Numbered from the stretch's first letter, positions 12,399-25,640 are shown. The stretch: 64,000 nucleotides of DNA from Stictocephala bisonia (GCA_035578905.1 JAQJVL010000803.1:186001-250000), one strand, 5' to 3'. Notes: generated from the sequence alone by a model not told the origin. A program made the numbers and translations.

Positions 12399-12764
12399 GT
12401 AAGTACATTCAATACATGTATATGTATATATACGTGGAGACCAGAGCTTATTGTATCTACGTTCCAGGTTTAGTCTGGGAATTGTATTCCAACAATCTAA
12501 TATTGTAATTAAAATATAATTTAAATAAAATTATACATTTTAGATGTGCCAGTTGAGGGGCTGTAAATTTGTATTTTTCAATAGTGAGACGCTAGTTGAA
12601 ACATTTTTTAGTTGAAGGCTCTATCAATGTAGACTATTAAATAAAACTCTCTGAAAGAGCCTATATAGAAAGAGTCAGTTTTTAATGCAAAGATAGAACC
12701 ATTTACTGGAAACAACCCCAATAATTTACTTATAAACGTTTAGTTTTCATTTCTTACTTTCTCC

Positions 12765-13092
12765 CCAAACGGTTGGATTAATTTTTATGAAATTTTGTAT
12801 GTAGGTGTATTTAGCCAATATCTCCATAGATTTTTTCACTTTTTTGAAATTTTTTTTGTTTTCACAGGCAAAAAACGTATAAAAATAAAATTTTCTCAAT
12901 AAACTGCTCTGACGATTTTGATAAAATGTTTAAGAAAGATGTGAATTACTATTTAAAATATCTTAGTAAAAACCGCATGTCTCTAACTTGGCTTGTTTTT
13001 TAGTTACGGCAAAACAACATATTTGGGAATAAAACTGGTAATTTTCAAAGTTTTTATTTTTTAGTGTTTAATATGGGGGAAAGTTTGTGCCA
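12765..13092 (-). repeat. Dispersed 328-bp repeat, copy B (inverted relative to copy A)
   Basis: The reverse complement aligns with 3232-3559 end to end, with scattered substitutions and few indels. The two copies face each other across exon 2 in the primary transcript. Confidence 0.8.
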
Positions 13093-14087
13093 GTTCTTTG
13101 GAACCATTTATATAGTATAAGCACTTGATTTGTTTTACTCTGTATATACTTCAGAGTCTCGTTAACCTATAAATATTATTTTAAACCATATACAAACTCT
13201 GAATGTTCCTTGTTTAGGGAACAAACAATAGGTTTAAGAGCTGAATACGATGTATTTTTATAAGATCGTAGCATTCGATAACGTAGCATGTAGATAATAA
13301 ATTAATGTTTCGATGTTTTGTGCATGGCCGGTTCAAGAACTGGTCAAGTGTTACTGCAAGACCGATTCACCCACTTTACTTGTTTAGTTTATAAGTTATT
13401 TTTTAACACTGAGGAAAAATGAATAATTGTTTGCTAAGGAATTAATTTACTCCCAGGCATAATATCTAAACACTCTTGTTTACAAGGTGTTTTCGGTGAG
13501 AGTTCACCTACTATTGACATTTAAAATATTATATTACAACTATCGTCAGTTTAATTTCTCGTTGAGTATGCAATAAAAAGCATCAAAATTCATCTCATAG
13601 TTTTTATATATTTTGAGTCAATAAATTCACTCCAAAGAGAAATGGAGATAACCAACCATTGCTATGGATTTCAAAACAATTTTTTTCAATATCGTATTGA
13701 AATTAAATTTTTCTGCTTTCTAAAACTATTAATATTTGTTTACATCAGCTGATTTATTTTATATGGTCATTTTTATTAAATATTTTTACAAATTATATTT
13801 TTGATTTGTCTGTTGTTTTGAAGATGAAAACTTTTTTATCGAAATGCCTTAGACAAATGCTGTAAATTTCTATTGGAAAAATGTGCATATCACATCTACC
13901 ATTACATATAATTTGATTAACCCTTGTAAACGCGAGAGCAAAATGTTGCTGATTTACACATTTCTGGCAACAATTTTAATGTAAATGAGATTAACTTTGC
14001 ATAACTGTTTTATTGGTATTCTAGTCATCATATGAACAAATGGATTAAATGAACATAAATAATATAAAACAGATGTTGGTGTCTTAT

Positions 14088-14225
14088 TTTATAGTTACTA
14101 TATCACAGTCTCCCTTTATAGTTACTATATCACAGTCTCCCTTTATAGTTACTATATCACAGTCTCCCTTTATAGTTACTATATCACAGTCTCCCTTTAT
14201 AGTTACTATATCACAGTCTCCATTT
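14088..14225. repeat. 27-bp minisatellite, about 5 copies
   Basis: The unit is TATAGTTACTATATCACAGT plus CTCCCTT, nearly identical between copies. Because 27 is a multiple of three it stays open in both directions, which gives artefactual repeats such as VTISQSPFI. Confidence 0.95.
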
Positions 14226-14319
14226 AAATTCTTCGTTAAAACATGTTTCTGTGAAAAACTTTGTTGGCAAGTAGACTTCATTACAGAAATCTCACGAACT
14301 ACCTTATAACTACTATCCT

Positions 14320-14800
14320 TATCACAACTACCCTTCACAAATACCCCATAACAACTATTCCCATCACTGCTACCTCTATCATAACTACCCCTATCGCAAA
14401 TACCCCCATCACAACTATCCCCATAACAACTACTCCTATCACAACTAACCCTATTGATACTACCACTATAAAAACTACCCTCATCATTACTACCCCTATC
14501 GCAACTATCCCAACTCAACTACCCCTATTACAACTACCCCCATAACAACTACTCCTATCAATACTACCACTATTACAACTACCCCCATAACAACTACTCC
14601 TATCAATACTACCACTATTACAACTACCCCCATAACAACTACTCCTATCAATACTACCACTATTACAACTACCCCCATAACAACGACTCCTATCGATACT
14701 ACCACTATTACAACTACCCCCATAACAACGACTCCTATCGATACTACCACTATCACAACTAACCCTATCGTAACTATCCCGATCGTAACTACAAACAAGT
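14320..14800. repeat. Degenerate ACTACCCC-type array with a 45-bp core unit
   Basis: Units of AACTACCCCTAT-like sequence are irregular up to about 14520. They then become regular at 45 bp (ACAACTACCCCCATAACAAC, then TACTCCTATCAATACTACC), with about five copies to 14750. The long open frames on both strands are a by-product of the period. Confidence 0.9.
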
Positions 14801-15056
14801 ATTCATGTATTTAATTATGAAATTGGTAGCATAATCATTTTATTATTTAGACGTAAATTATATTGCAATAACATTTTCTGACTTTTTATTGTTTAATTAA
14901 AATGTATTGAATTACATATTTATAAGATCAAACAATAATTTAAAATGTGCACGTAGTTAAAATCTACGTCCCATAAATAACTACATTTTCTTTTTAAGTT
15001 TATCTTAATGTATGAATGAATACTCTAATCAAAACCTTACTTAGGAAAATTCGTCA

Positions 15057-15333
15057 ACAAAGGATAGTTGACCAAGTGAGCTGGTGTTTGTCTTAAATTA
15101 ACTTTCTTTAACTGTGTTAAGTCAGTAAAGGATACTTGACCAAGTGAGCTGGTGTTTGTCTTAAATTTACTTTCTTTAACTGTGTTAAGTCAGTAAAGGA
15201 TACTTGACCAAGTGAGCTGGTGTTTGTCTTAAATTTACTTTCTTTAACTGTGTTAAGTCAGTAAAGGATACTTGACCAAGTGAGCTGGTGTTTGTCTTAA
15301 ATTAACTTTCTTTAACTGTGTTAAGTCAGTAAT
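15057..15333. repeat. 68-bp minisatellite, 4 copies
   Basis: The unit contains GGATACTTGACCAAGTGAGC and TTTAACTGTGTTAAGTCAGT. The copies differ at only a few sites, so the expansion is recent. TTGACCAAGTGAG is weakly palindromic. Confidence 0.95.
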
Positions 15334-16860
15334 TTGCTTTTCTTTTGATACATTTTTATCATAAATAGAGACACTATTTTTATCTCTCATACAACCTATT
15401 TTAACCTAAAAATAAAATATTTTCTTAATTATGCCTTCAAAGCATACGAACAGTTTTGGGCTAGTATTGTTGATTTAACCTCTTGAAATACACTTGTATT
15501 ATTGTTATTATTTTATTTTCCAAAAATCCATTTTCATCATTTTTAAATTACTTTATCTGCTGCAATTATAATAAAAATCTGCTGTCAAGTTCGAAAAATA
15601 TATTACCAATTGTATGGTGTTGGAAGAATTTATTTAATTTGTATTGTCTTGAACCGAATAGTCTTGAATTTGTAGAATCTGTAAAAGTAAAGATTTTTTT
15701 TGTTACTTTAATTAATCCGTTTTTATATTTCGTTTCTAAACTGTTATTGTGATTATAGTAATTTTTGCCAGTTTTAACAAGTGTAGAGGCAGGTTAAATG
15801 TTGTTTCTGGTCAATGTCTCAAAGTTCTTGGGCTGCTAAAAGGGGTTTTTTTGTAAGGAGGGTTTAAATAAATGTAAATTTTGAGGAAAGTCACCAGAGC
15901 TTAAAATTTACCAGAATGGTGATGGACTTTAATAATGATATGTAAGTTCTTTTACTTTTTTAGATACTCCACTACTAACTTAATTACAAGACCGTTAGGA
16001 CAGTTCTTTGTTGGAGGTTTTTGGAAACATATGGAAGAATATATACCATGCATGATTGAGCATATGAAAGCATATAAAAAGTCTTTTAATTGAAATACCT
16101 CGTTTTAGAAACTTCATCGAATTAGAAGAGTCCCTAAATTTTTCAATATGCTGAAAAATTCTAGATGAAAAACTATTTACAAATAAAGAACTATAATACA
16201 TCTTATCGATGAAGTTGTAGTTGTATCCATAGAGCGGGAAGTTCATCTATTTCTTCATAAGTCGAGTCTGTAACGAATGGAAATATGTATGTGAGCAGAC
16301 ACTTTTTGATCTAACATATAACTCCTACTTACAACAGTAGCCTTTGAAATCGATTGCTCTGTATTTTTTTTTAATTAACATTAAAAAATTAGACTCTATT
16401 TTTATTTAACTTTAGATAGATGACATAAAGCAGTAAACAATAATTAACAAACTTAAAAAAAGGCACGTTAGGTATGATTTTTTGAGAAGGTGGACACGTT
16501 TAGTGACGTATCGTCTAGTCGTTTATAAGAATGAAACATAGAGTGGGGTCCAAAACTGAACCTAGATGATTGCCACACGCAATATTGCCAAATGTCGAGG
16601 CAAACGAAAGCAAACATTCTAAGCATCTATCCAGCTTGTGTATCACCATTCTCCCCCTCATCTAATCTCCCTCTTGTGTATCACCACTATTTTCCCCGTA
16701 TTTACTCTCCCTCTTGTGTATCACCACTCTCCTTCACATTCACTCTACATCTTGTGTATGATAAAGTAAAAAAAATAATAAATGACTTTATTTCCTCAAA
16801 CAAAATAATGCAAATTGTAAATTTACTGGCCACAATATCCAGTTATTCTTGATCAGTAAT

Positions 16861-16992
<132 letters not shown>

Positions 16993-17659
16993 AATAAGTT
17001 TTTAATACATGCCCCTTATATAATTTGGAGCCATTTCATTTTTTAGGACAATGGGATGCAAGTTTTTAGGTTTTATCATTTTGGTAATACATTCGAACGA
17101 GGAGAAGAATATTTTCAATTGTATACTCCCCTTGACTTTGCTGAGGTGGTATTTTATAGTTTTGTATTCAATTTTGTTTAGACGCGTTAGTATTTTTAAA
17201 ATACCATCGAGAAAAAATCAAATATTTATCATGTTTTTATGGGTTGCATAAAATTCAGAATTTGTATTATTAACTCTTGCAGGTGTATTTGTGATTTTTT
17301 CTACTTATTCCTTTAGTTTTATAAGTAAAAAATATTTAAGACAAGAGTGTTTCCCAATACATCGTTTTATTGATTACATGGCTGAAAACCAATTATGCGT
17401 TTTAAACTTATGGTATGGACACAAATGCTGATTTTAAACATTGAATTTTGTAGCTACAGAAGCAAATTAAAAAGCCTTTTTAATCAAGCATCTAAATGTG
17501 GAATGTTAGGTTTCTAAGAATTGTGTCAATATGTTTAACTCTCGGTTCTATTTATATCAAATCAAACTTCATAAAAACCTATGTCTAGTAAACGCCATAT
17601 TAAAAGTTGTTAGATCACAACAATGTTAAAATTAACAATACTGTCACTTAAAATCATTT

Positions 17660-17806
17660 ACAATGTTGATACTGTCACTGTTGATATCATTTACAAGTCG
17701 TATAATATCTGACGTGACACCACATATATCACAACAATGATGATACTGTCACTGTTGATATCATTTACAAGTCATATATTATCTGCCGTGACACCACATA
17801 TATCGA
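17660..17806. repeat. 74-bp tandem duplication
   Basis: Two adjacent copies contain GATACTGTCACTGTTGATAT, CATTTACAAGTC and GTGACACCACATATATC. A diverged partial third copy lies just upstream near 17630. Confidence 0.9.
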
Positions 17807-17913
17807 TCCTCGGAGATCGACTCAACGATATAGGAACACACAGTCGACTCTAAGATAAGTAAGACCTTGGCATGGATAATTAAAATGCCCGGAACGCACG
17901 CTACATTTACATT

Positions 17914-17940
17914 ACCTCCACCCCCACCCCCACCCAACCA
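17914..17940. repeat. C-rich tract, possible G-quadruplex on the - strand
   Basis: CCACCCCCACCCCCACCC gives G runs separated by single bases on the opposite strand. The potential is on the template strand of nompC. Its role is unknown. Confidence 0.5.
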
Positions 17941-19059
17941 AACATTACGTCTGCTCGTTTTCAAACCTTGCAAAACTGCAAGATCACCATTAATACACTC
18001 ATTCTTTCAATCATCCGTTGCCAATTTTCACCCACTTACAGTGAAAGGGTCAGTCTTTCAATTAATCTCACAGTCCCCTTCCAGAAACTCAGAAACTTGC
18101 CCACGTTTTAAAACCTACTAGACGCTAAAAAGCGTTTAATATGAATTTTGAACGCATTAGGTGATGGAGTTTTTATTTGACAATGGCAATATGTTGATTA
18201 CGTGAATACCCGTTTGTGAAGGCAAGTGTTTGTGAACCCAGTCCGGTAATTTTGTCTGCCTCTGTCTCATACCTGTGTGTGTCGCGGCCTCTGGTAGTTT
18301 GTGAAATTTAAAGACTTAGCAGAGTCAACAGTTGCAGATGTTTAAAAGTGGTCCTGCACGAATCTCTGTTACTCAATTTTGCGATAGTTCGGATTGCCTT
18401 TATTTTAATTTAAACACTTTTTGAAAATGTATGTTTGCACAGGATCCCCACAACAGTGTTCGATGGGAAATATGTAATTCACTCGCCCACAATACGCCGT
18501 AATACGTACCTGATTTGGCCCTGGGATTCCCCCACGGAATTTAGTGAATATAGCTTTAGTTTAGCTATTTAAATAGACCTCAACAATTTAATGATACTTA
18601 AATATATATATCGTTTAAATTTTCGTTAGATTCAACACTGGAAAATTTCTGTGAGATGTGTGTTTTCAAAGGATGCTTGAGTGCATTCAGAGGCACGTGT
18701 ACTGCACCATCCTCGTAAAGTCATGTCTGGAGGATTTGTGTTTTTTTTGTTTGGGCTTTCTTTGTTATTTTGCACTTCAATGGAGTAATAAGGAATTTGG
18801 TGGGGATTGATACTCCTTTCATATTAACTCCCCAACTGGACACTATGGAATATATTACGGTAATGTAGGGGATTCCTTTAGAAGGGAATGCCGTCTGGAT
18901 GTCTACACCATCCATTACTAAACACAAAGAAATCAAGTTAGGATAATCAACAGAGAAAGTACAAAGAAGACATTGCGATAAACAAATATATGTGTTTTTT
19001 TATTTCAGCCATATTTTTGTATATAAAAATGTATTTTTAAATCCTTACAAATGAGACGC

Positions 19060-19179
19060 CAAACAAGTTTTTACGAACTGTAAGGCGATTATGAATGATT
19101 ACATGAATGTAAGACGACTGGGATGACCTGTGCAGTCTGGTTATCAACTGAGTTTGACTGTACCTTCTCTTAAGACAGC
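19060..19179 (-). mobile_element. SINE copy 4, 3' part, separated by an inserted palindrome
   Basis: On the - strand the sequence reads ACAGTCAAACTCAGTTGATA, then ATTCATGTAATCATTCATAA. These are the post-centre and tail blocks of the SINE family. The 5' part of the same copy lies beyond the palindrome at 19690-19895. Confidence 0.6.
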
Positions 19180-19611
19180 AAAAATATATGAAATTTATTT
19201 TAACCACTATATTAAAACTTGTGGCCTTTTGAAGTGGTGAATTTTGCTGATTTTTAATCAGAGTAAGGACAAAACCGTTCAAAGTACATATTACACTTTT
19301 TATAAGTACGTGTTTTTTTCACATAAACTGAACGGATTAAGAAGATTTAAATTTTTTTATGTACAAATATTTATAATTTTAAAATCGAAAAAATACCCTT
19401 TTTACCTTTAAAATTATAAATATTTGTACAATTTTTTAAAAATGAAAAACATATTAATCCATTTAGTTATGTGCAAAATACGTAGTTATAAAACATTTAA
19501 TTTGTACTTCGAATGGTTTTGTCTTAATGCTGATTTAATATCATCAAAGTTCACCACTTCATAAGGCCACAAGTTCTAATGTAGTGGTTAGAAAAATTGT
19601 TGTATATTTTT
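19180..19611. mobile_element. Foldback element: 432-bp near-perfect palindrome
   Basis: Left arm blocks (AACCACTATATTAAAACTTG, TGGCCTTTTGAAGTGGTGAA) recur in reverse complement on the right, with only scattered mismatches. The arms are about 210 bp and meet near 19395 at AATATTTATAATTTTAAA...TTTAAAATTATAAATATT. There is no coding content. It interrupts a SINE copy, so it is mobile or was mobile. In the nompC transcript it would form a long hairpin. Confidence 0.8.
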
Positions 19612-19689
19612 CCTGTATAAAGGGAAGGTAAATTGACTAATTTTGACTATACAATTGGAAAATAATGAACTCACCGAAAACCGATTGCA

Positions 19690-19895
19690 CCACCTTAATA
19701 GCCCTATAACCAGGACAACTAAGGGTCCTACAACTTTACCGGGAATCCAAACCACGTAGTATTTTTATGACTGATAAATTAGTCAGGCTGATATGATATA
19801 CTGTCCCTTGATGTAGGCTAGTGAAGTAGGAAGTCCGGTGAGCAGCTTAGGCTCGATACAACAAACACCCTTTGTCCAATGTAGGCCGGCTACTG
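19690..19895 (-). mobile_element. SINE copy 4, 5' and central part
   Basis: The - strand shows CTACATTGGACAAAGGGTGT head sequence, a decayed middle, CTACGTGGTTTGGATTCCCG and TGTAGGACCCTTAGTTGTCC. The head ends directly at the 38-bp minisatellite. Confidence 0.65.
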
Positions 19896-19896
19896 A

Positions 19897-20655
19897 CCTT
19901 AACACACTGGGCTAGTTCCGTCTACGTAACTATGTGTTAACAGACTGGGATAGTTCCGTCTACATAACTATGAGTTAACACACTGGGCTAGTTCCGTCTA
20001 CGTAACTATGCGTCAACACACTAAGCTAGTTCCGTCTACGTAACTATGTGTTAACACACTGAGCTAGTTCCGTCTACGTAACTATGAGTTAACATACTGG
20101 GCTAGTTCCGTCTACGTAACTATGAGTTAACATACTGGGCTAGTTCCGTCTACGTAACTATATGTTAACACACTGTGCTAGTTCCGTCTACGTAACTATG
20201 AGTTAACACACTGGGCTAGTTCCGTCTACGTAACTATGAGTTAACACACTGGGCTAGTTCCGTCTACGTAACTATGAGTTAACACACTGGGCTAGTTCCG
20301 TCTACGTAACTATATGTTAACACACTGGGCTAGTTCCGTCTACGTAACTATGTGTTAACACACTGGGCTAGTTCCGTCTACGTAACTATGTGTTAACACA
20401 CTGGGCTAGTTCCGTCTACGTAACTATGAGTTAACATACTGGGCTAGTTCCGTCTACGTAACTATATGTTAACACACTGGGCTAGTTCCGTCTACGTAAC
20501 TATGTGTTAACACACTGGGCTAGTTCCGTCTACGTAACTATGAGTTAACATACTGGGCTAGTTCCGTCTACGTAACTATGAGTTAACATACTGGGCTAGT
20601 TCCGTCTACGTAACTATATGTTAACACTCTGGGCTAGTTCCGTTTACGTAACCCT
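19897..20655. repeat. 38-bp minisatellite, about 20 copies
   Basis: Units are GGGCTAGTTCCGTCTACGTA followed by ACTATGAGTTAACACACT. Variation is limited to a few positions (ATGAG, ATGTG or ATATG; CACACT or CATACT), and groups of variants recur in order, which indicates recent block expansion. It begins at the 5' edge of a reverse SINE. Confidence 0.97.
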
Positions 20656-21244
20656 CGTTTCATTTATGTTTATCATTATAATGCTGTTAACTTCTAGCGT
20701 TTGTGTCTTGAAGATCGCTCTCTAAAGAATAAAAAATATAATTTCCTACGTAGGATGATAAGCTATCCATCCGCTTATGTCACTCCTTGAAACAAAGCTG
20801 AATTGTAAACTTCAAGTGTAACTTTCAGGGTAGTATTGTCCACAAAACACAAAAATGGTTGTTATTAAAATAATAAAATTTTATAGCACGTACTATCCCC
20901 TAAAGAAAAGTAAGTGCACCTCGAGCCTTGAGGCTCGTAATACTAACACGAAAATAACAACTTTCTCAGAAAGAAATACTAACGTATCACAACTTTGCAA
21001 GAATTGAATCAATGGTATGCCAACTCTAAATGATGCCTTTGATTTGTCTTTGTTACATATTTCAGATATTTTAGTTTTGTTCCTCTTTTTTAAAGAAACA
21101 TTTGCTATATTTTAGCAATAAAGGAAAAATGTCCATTGGCCAATTACTTGTCTACAGATGTTTATGAATTTCTTTTTTCTTATTTCACTTCAGCTCAAAT
21201 ATAAGTTTTCACTAGATGTATATTTTATTGCTCATTATTCATCT

Positions 21245-21545
21245 CTAAGAAGCCGATCGTAGGGCGAATATGAGGGTTAAATGCGTGTGATGAGTGTAGA
21301 TGAACGGGTGTAGTCATTGTTACTATATCTGAGTTCGACTTACCTCAGAAAGGACTACTTATTAATAGCCCAATAGCCAGTGCAACTATAGGACCTACAG
21401 CTCTACGTGGGGATTCCACGTAATGTTGGTCTGATGTTCAGCTAACTGACAAGTCTGACAGTTCTCTTCCCTACAGAACATCCAAACCATGACTACCAAT
21501 CAACATGGATGCCCCAGACTTCTCTAGTAGTGTCCACGTTTGTTT
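21245..21545 (-). mobile_element. SINE (copy 5)
   Basis: On the - strand: AGAGAAGTCTGGGGCATCC, GTAGGGAAGAGAACTGTCAG, ATTACGTGGAATCCCCACGT, AGCTGTAGGTCCTATAGTTG, then the tail and AGATGAATAATGAG. It lacks the 5' head. Confidence 0.75.
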
Positions 21546-21622
21546 GGAAGCGCACATTTTAGATTATAAATTAAATATACTTCAAATCTCAATAAAAACT
21601 TTTTTGTTTTTAAATATAAACT

Positions 21623-21705
21623 AGGGGACACTCCTGCACGCTTAGCGTGCTAACTTTGTTACTCGCTGCGCTCGTGACACCTCGGCCTTCGGCCTCGGCA
21701 TGTAA
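21623..21705 (+). repeat. GC-hairpin repeat family, copy 3
   Basis: GGGGACACTCCTGCACGCTT, AGCGTGC, ACTCGCTGCGCTCGTGACAC, CTCGGCCTTCGGCCTCGGCA, then TG. The AT-rich sequence after it (about to 21790) resembles that after copy 1, including a CTCACTCAC block. Confidence 0.75.
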
Positions 21706-22067
21706 ATTTTGACTTCAAATATTAGTAATTAAACTGTATTAAGTGAAATCACATTATTTAAATTCATTTACAGCAGCTCACTCACTGCACTTGATTTGGA
21801 CTCTATTTATTGTATGTATAGTAATTATAAACAACCAATGTTATTACTAAGCATATTTCAAATTTGTTCATTTTATTTAACAGCAGATGATAACATACAC
21901 ACAGACGACATTTTTTTATATTTATAACTCTGTTTTATTTTACAATCTGTTAAATTCAACATAACAATAAGTAAAAAATATGGAATATTTACAAGCACGT
22001 GAGGAGGTGACTATTCAGAAATAGTGCACCAAAAAAGTCTTTGAATGAGAATGTTTCAAAGTTAAAA

Positions 22068-22600
22068 TTAAAATCTGTACGGCAGACTCAATACCGTTGT
22101 TCGATCTAACCTTGTGACCTCATTAGAGCTATCAAGCAAATTAAGTGCAAGGTAATTTTGATGATAGTTTAACTGTTCTTGGTATTTTGAACTAATCCGC
22201 TTTATCTCCTCTTTCACTGTCAAAATCTGAAGGTCATTGTGTATAGTTCTGTTTGAAACGAACCATGGAGCACCAATAATCGTTCTTAAAGTCTTCGACT
22301 GAAAACGTTGAATAATTTCAATATTTGATTCACTACTCGTCCCCCAAAGTTGCAAACCATATGTCCAGAAGGTTTTAATATCATTTTATAAAGAAGAATT
22401 TTATTGGGTTTACTAAGTTTTGATTTGTAGTTCAGAATACATGACATTTTTGGGGATTTCAAATTTAGTTGCAGTCTTTTATGCCATACATGTGTTCTCC
22501 AAGTCAATCTCTTATCCAGATGTATACGTAAATATTTTATTGAATCTACTTGAGGTAAAGGACGTTGTTGAGTGATACAGGGGGAGAGTGTCCATGACTG
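22068..22600 (-). mobile_element. LINE fragment: C-terminal part of a reverse-transcriptase ORF
   Basis: The - strand encodes DSIKYLRIHLDKRLTW, then HKRLQLNLKSPKMSCILN, and, after a frameshift near 22360, QLWGTSSESNIEIIQRFQSK and HNDLQILTVKEEI. The KYL.I.LD..LTW and LWG....N...IQ..Q.K.LR motifs are typical of the region after the RT fingers and palm in Jockey-type non-LTR elements. It is 5'-truncated and frameshifted, hence inactive. Confidence 0.85.
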
Positions 22601-23565
22601 ACAGACATGTATTCGCTATTTTATAATTAACTTAATATTTTACTGTGCTGCTTTTTATGTTTAACTTAACAAATTATTTGGACCATTTAACATTTGTTTT
22701 TGCCACCAGCTGGTTAATTAAAATTAATCTCCATAAGAATAACATTGCAGCTTTGACACCGTTTAGGACGAAACCTACGGGAATTAAAAAATTGTTGCTC
22801 CGTTACGACTTAAAAATCAAAATTATCTTTTGAAAACAAATTTCATCAAAATCGGTCAAGTAATAAGTTCAGAAAGTGAGTGAACTAAATTAACCTATTA
22901 TTTTAATATATAGAATGATGAGAATGGGATATTAAATATTATTTAAATAGCCCAACTACTTTATTAATAATTTTAGAAACTGTAATTTACCGTTTCGTAG
23001 GGTGTGACTGAATTCTTTCTAACAACAGCTATATTTTCTTTTTCCTATCACTCCAAATCAATTACCCGATCAACCCCGAGAGGGTTGTAGAGCGTGATTG
23101 ACTATCTCTCTTTAACAGCACGGGCGTGTCTTCGTGCGTCGCGTGTCTGTATACAGAGTGGACATTAACTGTCCTGCCCCACCCTGCCAGTGATAACTAG
23201 ATGGCATGTAATACAAGCGAACCAATCACGAACAATAGTGATGACGACCCTCATCAAAATCATCCCACTGACTTTACTGTTTAAACAAGAGATCGAAGCA
23301 AAGAGCAACATTTATAACTTACAAAACATGAACATCGTATGATCAACTAGTCGTGGTGTGAAAACCAGGAATGTTAAATTCCTCCTAATTGGAAACTTTT
23401 TTTATGCCAGACAAATACACTGTCATATGTTGTATAAGATTAGACAACCAATAATGTTTTGAGTTTCTCAAAGACTGTTCCTGCAACGAAAGAGTCACTG
23501 AGGTTACGCGGAGAGCGAAAGAGTCCTTCATGATTCATAGCTTGAGCATTCAAGGGCAACTTGAG

Positions 23566-25640
23566 TAGGGATGGCAAATATTTCCAACATATCGAGATAT
23601 GGAACTATCGATATATCGCAAACCAAATATCAATCTAACGATAATATTGAATGGAAGATATCGACATATTGGGTAACCGATGAAACAAATAACCGAAAAA
23701 ATCATAATAAGAATAATAATTATGCCTTTAATTATTATATCAATTATAAAATAATAATCAAAAGACATAAGACGTTTATTTCCATTTAAATACATTTAGT
23801 ACATAGAAATTTTCAATAATACAGTCAATTAAAGAAAATAAAATTATTTACAATATATCAATGGTATGGACATAATTCTTATAATTATAGCTAGTTATCA
23901 TATTATTTAAGTTAAATTAGTGACCTCAGCATTGAGGAATTCATCAATTGAATAATAAGCATTATCACACAACAGCCTCTTGACCTTTTTTAAAAATGTT
24001 TGATCAAATTTTATATTTGTACTATTCATACACAACTTATTCATTATTTTACAAGTTCTATAGTAAGTTGATCGTTCAAATTTACTGGTTGTGTGAAGTG
24101 GATATGTTATGAAATTCTGCCTCGTATTATGATTTAAATTATATGGATTTTTTAACTTATTACTGTTTTTAACAAAATATTTACACATTTCAAAAATATA
24201 TAAGCTTGGAAGTGTTAGAATTTTACCAGAAATAAAAAAAGGTCTGCAATGAGATCTGAATGGTTGCCTGAATAATATCCTTATTGCTTTCTTTTGAATT
24301 TTAAAAATCCGGCCAAAACTATCTGCTCCCGTGCTGCCCCAAACGAGTAATCCATAGCCAATTAAACTTTGAAAATTTGAAAAATATACGGTTTTCATAA
24401 CATTATCAGAAACACAAATTGAAAGAACTTTCAAAGAAAAACAAACAGAATTTAGTCTTTTAGCCAAGCAATTAATGTGCGTATTGTAAGTTAAGTTTGA
24501 ATCTATGTAAATACCAAGAAATTTAGTAAAAGGTTGAACAGCCGCGGATGAAGATGAAGGAAACTGTAATTTTTGTTTTGAAAAGTTTATAATATGTGTT
24601 TTTGAAGAATTTAATTTTAGACCATTGGAGCCAAACCTTTGTTCAAGCCTTCCAAGCATTCATCGACACTAATGGAAAGGTGTGGTGGGGTTTTGCTCCT
24701 CACTAGGGCAGAAGTGTCATCTGCATATTGACATATGTTGACCGTATTTGATTTTAAGTAAGAAGGTAGATCAGCCATAAAGATAATGAACAAAATTGGT
24801 TCACATATAGATCCTTGAGGACACCCCGTTATGCTTTGTTTCCAGTGAGAGTAATATAATCCTCTTTTATCCTCCACTAGCACTCTTTGATATCTTTCAT
24901 AAAAATAGGAATTGAAAAGGTTTTTAGATATACCACGAATGCCATATCTATCCGTCTTTTCCATCAAAATGCTTCTATCCATTGTATCGAAGGCTTTGGT
25001 TAAATCACAGAAGACGCCAACAGAATGCAATTTATTTTCGATTCCGTTATAAACTAGATCTGTAAGGCTCATAACTACTGACTCATAAAAAGGTGGGGTT
25101 TTTTACTGAAAGTAGCCAATAAATATGTTATTCAGCTGTACAGTATATACGTAGGGATGACGTTATTCCCTCTCCAAAATCATTACGATTCGAAATAACA
25201 CATTTAAATTGCCTCTTATGTTTATAAAACATGCATTGAAATAATAAATAAAGTATTTTTTAACGTAAAGTTAACGCACTAAAATGTAGTTCATTGTAAA
25301 ATGAGTTGTGCGTGAGTTGGCTGACTCTAATATGTTTAACAGAAAATTAAAAGTTAATAATCCTTATTTTTTTATTCACTATTTTACATAATGCCATAGA
25401 CTTTTATGAAATAAAAGTCTAAATTTTATTTCATAGGCTTACATTCCAATAGTGGTCAGTCTAAACACATTATGATAAAATATGATTTTGGATAATTAAA
25501 CAGTCCAATATTAACCTTCATAGATGGTTGTCATTTATATTGATTTATTTCAACATTTTTGATCGATGAGTATAATAAATATTTCATCTTTGATATATCG
25601 ACCGAAAAATACTATATACTCGGTTTTAGAGAAGAAAAAT
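23566..25640. mobile_element. hAT-like non-autonomous element 1, split by a LINE
   Basis: The left end TAGGGATGGCAAATATTTCC is followed by TATCGATATATCG-type sequence and GGGTAACCGATG. The element resumes after the LINE (25095 onward) with AAAATCATTACGATTCGAAA, shared with the copy at 53341. It reaches a decayed right side with GATATATCGACCGAAAAATA near 25595. The TAGGGATGGCAA terminus and several-hundred-base length fit hAT-type MITEs. The superfamily assignment is inference, because no transposase or clear 8-bp duplication is visible. Confidence 0.6.
23780..25095 (-). mobile_element. LINE, 5'-truncated, reverse transcriptase in two frames
   Basis: The first frame (25072-24617) holds the RT palm: FCDLTKAFDTMD (catalytic Asp block A), TGCPQGSICEPILF and ICQYADDTSAL (catalytic YADD). 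The second (24659-23907) carries the thumb and C-terminal part (KLNSSKTHIINFS, KFLGIYIDSNLTYNTHI, VWGSTGADSF, ...KAIRILF) to DEFLNAEVTNLT. The frames overlap and shift near 24640. There is no endonuclease domain, so the copy is 5'-truncated. AATAAA-like sequence lies near the 3' end. It sits inside a hAT-like element, so it inserted later. The clade is probably CR1 or Jockey-like. Confidence 0.85.

Noticed and set aside
14049..14798. Open frames with repeated peptides on both strands
   Set aside because: They result from 27-bp and 45-bp tandem repeats whose periods are multiples of three; no start context or splice sites support them.
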